Below are positions 7,468 through 9,570 of a DNA stretch of 9,570 nt, in pieces. Position 1 is the stretch's first letter; each line of letters begins with the position of its first letter. This DNA comes from Tannerella sp. Lineage in GTDB: Bacteria; Bacteroidota; Bacteroidia; Bacteroidales; Tannerellaceae. The notes under the pieces were generated by a model. That model ran no database searches. It was not told where the DNA came from and worked only from the letters and a program-made list of their open reading frames with translations. The stretch is taken from assembly GCA_031289515.1 (NCBI GenBank), contig JAITPH010000274.1, positions 1-9,570 of the forward strand, read 5' to 3'. Both the position numbers and the translations under genes were made by a program.

Positions 7468-8253
7468 ATGACTACAAAGCAAGAACGGATGGACGAATTT
7501 GGGCGGTTGCTTGATATTCTCGACGAGTTGCGCGAGAAATGTCCGTGGGACAGGAAGCAAACGAATGAAAGCCTGCGTACAAATACAATCGAGGAGACTT
7601 ATGAGCTTTGCGACGCTCTTATTCGCGACGACCGCGACGATATTAAAAAAGAACTCGGCGATTTGCTGCTTCATGTGATTTTTTACGCGAAGATAGCTTC
7701 CGAGAAAGGCGATTTCGACATGGGAGACGTATGTAAGAGCTTGTGTGATAAGTTGATATACCGTCATCCGCACGTCTTTGGCGACGTCAATGCCGATACC
7801 GCGCATAAGGTTGAGCAAAATTGGGAGCAGCTGAAGCTCAAGGAGCGCGGCGGCAACAAAACCGTACTCGAAGGCGTTCCCGCAGCCCTGCCTTCGATCG
7901 TGAAAGCGCAACGCATACAGGAGAAAGCGCGCAACGTAGGCTTTGACTGGGAGCGCCGCGAGCAGGTCTGGGACAAGGTCGAAGAGGAACTTGCAGAACT
8001 GCGGCTCGAAATAGAACTTATGGACGATGACAGAATAGAGGACGAGTTCGGCGATTTCCTTTTCAGCATGATTAATGCCGCTCGTCTTTACAAGATAAAT
8101 CCGGATAACGCGCTTGAGCGTACAAACCGTAAGTTTATCCGCCGTTTCAATTATCTCGAATCGCAGACGATAGAAAAAGGCCGTCCGTTAAAAGAAATGT
8201 CCCTTGCCGAAATGGACGCCATCTGGGACGAAGCAAAACGGAAGGGACTTTAA
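7468..8253 (+). CDS. mazG: nucleoside triphosphate pyrophosphohydrolase MazG
   Basis: MazG hydrolyses (d)NTPs to (d)NMPs and pyrophosphate in the cytoplasm, cleaning aberrant nucleotides and, in E. coli, influencing ppGpp levels. The 261 residues match the usual two-domain bacterial form. The N-terminal half opens with LREKCPWDRKQTNESL, a family hallmark, and carries EETYE at 42-46 with ELGD at 62-65. The C-terminal half repeats the Mg2+-binding pattern as EELAE at 173-177 with EFGD at 193-196, with identical 15-residue spacing. KAQRIQEKARNVGFDW at about 146-161 is another conserved block. In the E. coli enzyme the C-terminal domain is the catalytic one; here the acidic residues are intact in both. 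The ATG follows the dsbD TAA with no gap, which fits translational coupling. There is no adjacent mazE/mazF toxin-antitoxin pair, so the toxin-linked context known in E. coli is absent. Confidence 0.95.
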   Translation: MTTKQERMDEFGRLLDILDELREKCPWDRKQTNESLRTNTIEETYELCDALIRDDRDDIKKELGDLLLHVIFYAKIASEKGDFDMGDVCKSLCDKLIYRHPHVFGDVNADTAHKVEQNWEQLKLKERGGNKTVLEGVPAALPSIVKAQRIQEKARNVGFDWERREQVWDKVEEELAELRLEIELMDDDRIEDEFGDFLFSMINAARLYKINPDNALERTNRKFIRRFNYLESQTIEKGRPLKEMSLAEMDAIWDEAKRKGL

Positions 8254-8289
8254 AAAAAAATACGTAAAAAAATGAAAAAGTGTGGCCTC

Positions 8290-8315
8290 AATCGTCACGC
8301 CTAAGGCGTTTGATT
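8290..8315. terminator. possible bidirectional terminator between convergent mazG and dnaA
   Basis: ACGCC at 8297-8301 pairs with GGCGT at 8305-8309 around a TAA loop, and AATC at 8290-8293 pairs with GATT at 8312-8315, giving a two-part stem ending just before the dnaA stop codon. On the + strand it is followed by T-rich sequence that overlaps the end of dnaA. On the minus strand it is followed, after about 12 nt, by T-rich tracts (the complement of the A-runs at 8252-8279). The inner stem is only 5 bp and no T-tract is immediately adjacent, so this is a weak call. The whole intergenic region is only 62 bases. Confidence 0.4.
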
Positions 8316-9570
8316 TCATTGTTTAAGGCATCCTTCGATGGCTTCTACCGTCAGGCGGAAAGGCTTGTTTACCTCCATCTGGTCTTTTACCAAATTTATC
8401 GAATGAAGCACCGTAGCATGGTCTTTGCCGCCTACTATCTTGCCGATATGCGAAAGTGATTCGTTCGTATATTTCTTCGCGATATACGACGTTATCTGAC
8501 GCGCCTGAACTATCTCGCGTTTGCGTGATTTCGACATTACAAGCGCTTCGTCAAGATTGAAATAGCGACACACCGTCTCCTGTATCTTGTTAACAGTCAG
8601 TACTTTCTTCTCCAAGCGCACAATCTGACTGATGACGTTACGGGCAAGCGTGATGTCAATATCCTTGTTCGTGATAACGGAGTTTGTCATCAACGAGACG
8701 AGTATTCCTTCGAGGTTGCGGATGTTTTCGGTAACATGTTCCGTTATAAATTCAAAAACATTTTCCGGTATTTCCAGCCCTTCATGTTCGATTTTGGTGC
8801 GAAGGATTTTTCTGCGCAGTTCGAGGTCGGGGCGGTCTATCTGCGCCGTCATTCCCCATTTCATTCGCGAGATAAGCCTTTCTTCCATGCCTTGCAAATC
8901 GACCGGAGCGCGGTCGCACGTAAGCACGAGTTGCTTGCCTAACTGATGCAGGTTGTTGAATATCTGAAAGAAAATCTCCTGCGTCTTTACTTTGCTTATC
9001 AATTCATGTATATCGTCTAAAATCAAGGCGTCTATACTTTGATAGAAGCTCAAGAAGTCGTTCGTTGTATTTTTTTTGACGGCGTCTGCAAATTGCCGGT
9101 AAAACATGTTTGAAGAGACGTATAACACACGTTTTTCGGGATAAAGCTCGCGTATTCTCAGCCCTATCGCATGGCAAACGTGAGTCTTGCCGACGCCCGA
9201 CGGCCCGTAGATAAACAGAGGATTGAAGGTGGTAATACCCGGCTTCGACGCTATATTCTCCGAAACGGTACGCACGAGTTTGTTACTTTCGCCCTCAAAA
9301 AAGTTGTCGAAATTATATCGCGGATTCAGTTGCGTGTCCAAGTCCTGCGGTGCAACCTTGAACGGCCCGGGCGCTTTGGTCGAATCTGTCCTGTTTGGCG
9401 TATGGGACGGCAAACTCTTCGATTCTTCTCCGGGATATGTTACCACGCTTCCGTTGGTCTGCCTGTTCTGACCGCTGACCATAACGCGGTATTTAAGTGT
9501 AGTACCTTCTCCGAACACCCTGTTTAAAGTCATCTTGAGCAAGGTTACGTATTTCTCTTCCAGATACTCG
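8316..9570 (-). CDS. dnaA: chromosomal replication initiator DnaA (N-terminus beyond window edge)
   Basis: DnaA is the AAA+ ATPase that binds and melts the replication origin. The frame runs from the TGA at 8316-8318 to the right edge (last full codon at 9567-9569), and the bases beyond the internal TTG at 9542 still code for domain I (EYLEEKYVTLL), so the true start is outside, probably a few dozen codons away. Visible parts in order: the end of domain I; a polar linker (domain II) rich in Ser/Thr/Pro/Asn; domain III beginning LNPRYNFDNFFEG; Walker A GPSGVGKT (9183-9206); Walker B LILDD (9012-9026); sensor region LTCD (8913-8924); SRMKWG with the likely arginine finger (8853-8870); and domain IV with the DnaA-box-binding signature GGKDHATVLH (8403-8432). 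The gene converges on mazG, and no dnaN follows it. No TTATCCACA-type DnaA box was seen in the window. Confidence 0.97.
   Translation of the reverse strand, partial: EYLEEKYVTLLKMTLNRVFGEGTTLKYRVMVSGQNRQTNGSVVTYPGEESKSLPSHTPNRTDSTKAPGPFKVAPQDLDTQLNPRYNFDNFFEGESNKLVRTVSENIASKPGITTFNPLFIYGPSGVGKTHVCHAIGLRIRELYPEKRVLYVSSNMFYRQFADAVKKNTTNDFLSFYQSIDALILDDIHELISKVKTQEIFFQIFNNLHQLGKQLVLTCDRAPVDLQGMEERLISRMKWGMTAQIDRPDLELRRKILRTKIEHEGLEIPENVFEFITEHVTENIRNLEGILVSLMTNSVITNKDIDITLARNVISQIVRLEKKVLTVNKIQETVCRYFNLDEALVMSKSRKREIVQARQITSYIAKKYTNESLSHIGKIVGGKDHATVLHSINLVKDQMEVNKPFRLTVEAIEGCLKQ

Noticed and set aside
7468..8253. mazG as part of a toxin-antitoxin or phage-defence locus
   Set aside because: No mazE, mazF or defence gene is nearby; the neighbours are envelope genes and dnaA, so a housekeeping role is more likely.
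9531..9542. Start of dnaA at the TTG (9542) or ATG (9533) near the right edge
   Set aside because: Domain I coding sequence continues in frame to the window edge, so the real start is outside.

Overview
The window comes from a member of the Bacteroidota, most likely order Bacteroidales. The evidence is a C-terminal domain resembling the type IX secretion (T9SS) sorting tail, Bacteroidetes-style A-rich start regions without strong Shine-Dalgarno sequences, a TAnnTTTG-type -7 element, and an intergenic 7-bp periodic repeat. Base composition looks moderate and uniform across the genes (not counted), with no sign of a foreign island, insertion sequence, CRISPR array or RNA gene.

Layout from left to right: (1) the 3' end of a secreted protein carrying a T9SS type A-like sorting domain (1-214); (2) a gene-less stretch of about 300 bases holding a degenerate heptamer repeat (213-268), a good intrinsic terminator (273-314), a second long hairpin (398-431) and a probable promoter (-7 element at 494-501); (3) a tight four-gene + strand cluster: a periplasmic protein made almost wholly of about 26 TPR-like repeats (523-3531), a predicted plug-less outer-membrane beta-barrel (3535-5334), the transmembrane reductant conduit DsbD (5344-7467) and the nucleotide pyrophosphohydrolase MazG (7468-8253), with gaps of 3, 9 and 0 nt; (4) a short AT-rich convergent intergenic region with a two-part hairpin (8290-8315); (5) the 3' portion of dnaA on the minus strand, running off the right edge (8316-9570).

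The close packing suggests the four + strand genes are co-transcribed. The first three act in the cell envelope: the TPR solenoid and the barrel look like a periplasm/outer-membrane pair, and DsbD supplies reducing power from the cytoplasm to the periplasm, possibly for the seven cysteines of the mature TPR protein. MazG (NTP housecleaning) and DnaA (replication initiation) are cytoplasmic housekeeping proteins. The least understood part is the TPR/barrel pair. Everything else fits known families, and I found no clear new defence or mobile system.
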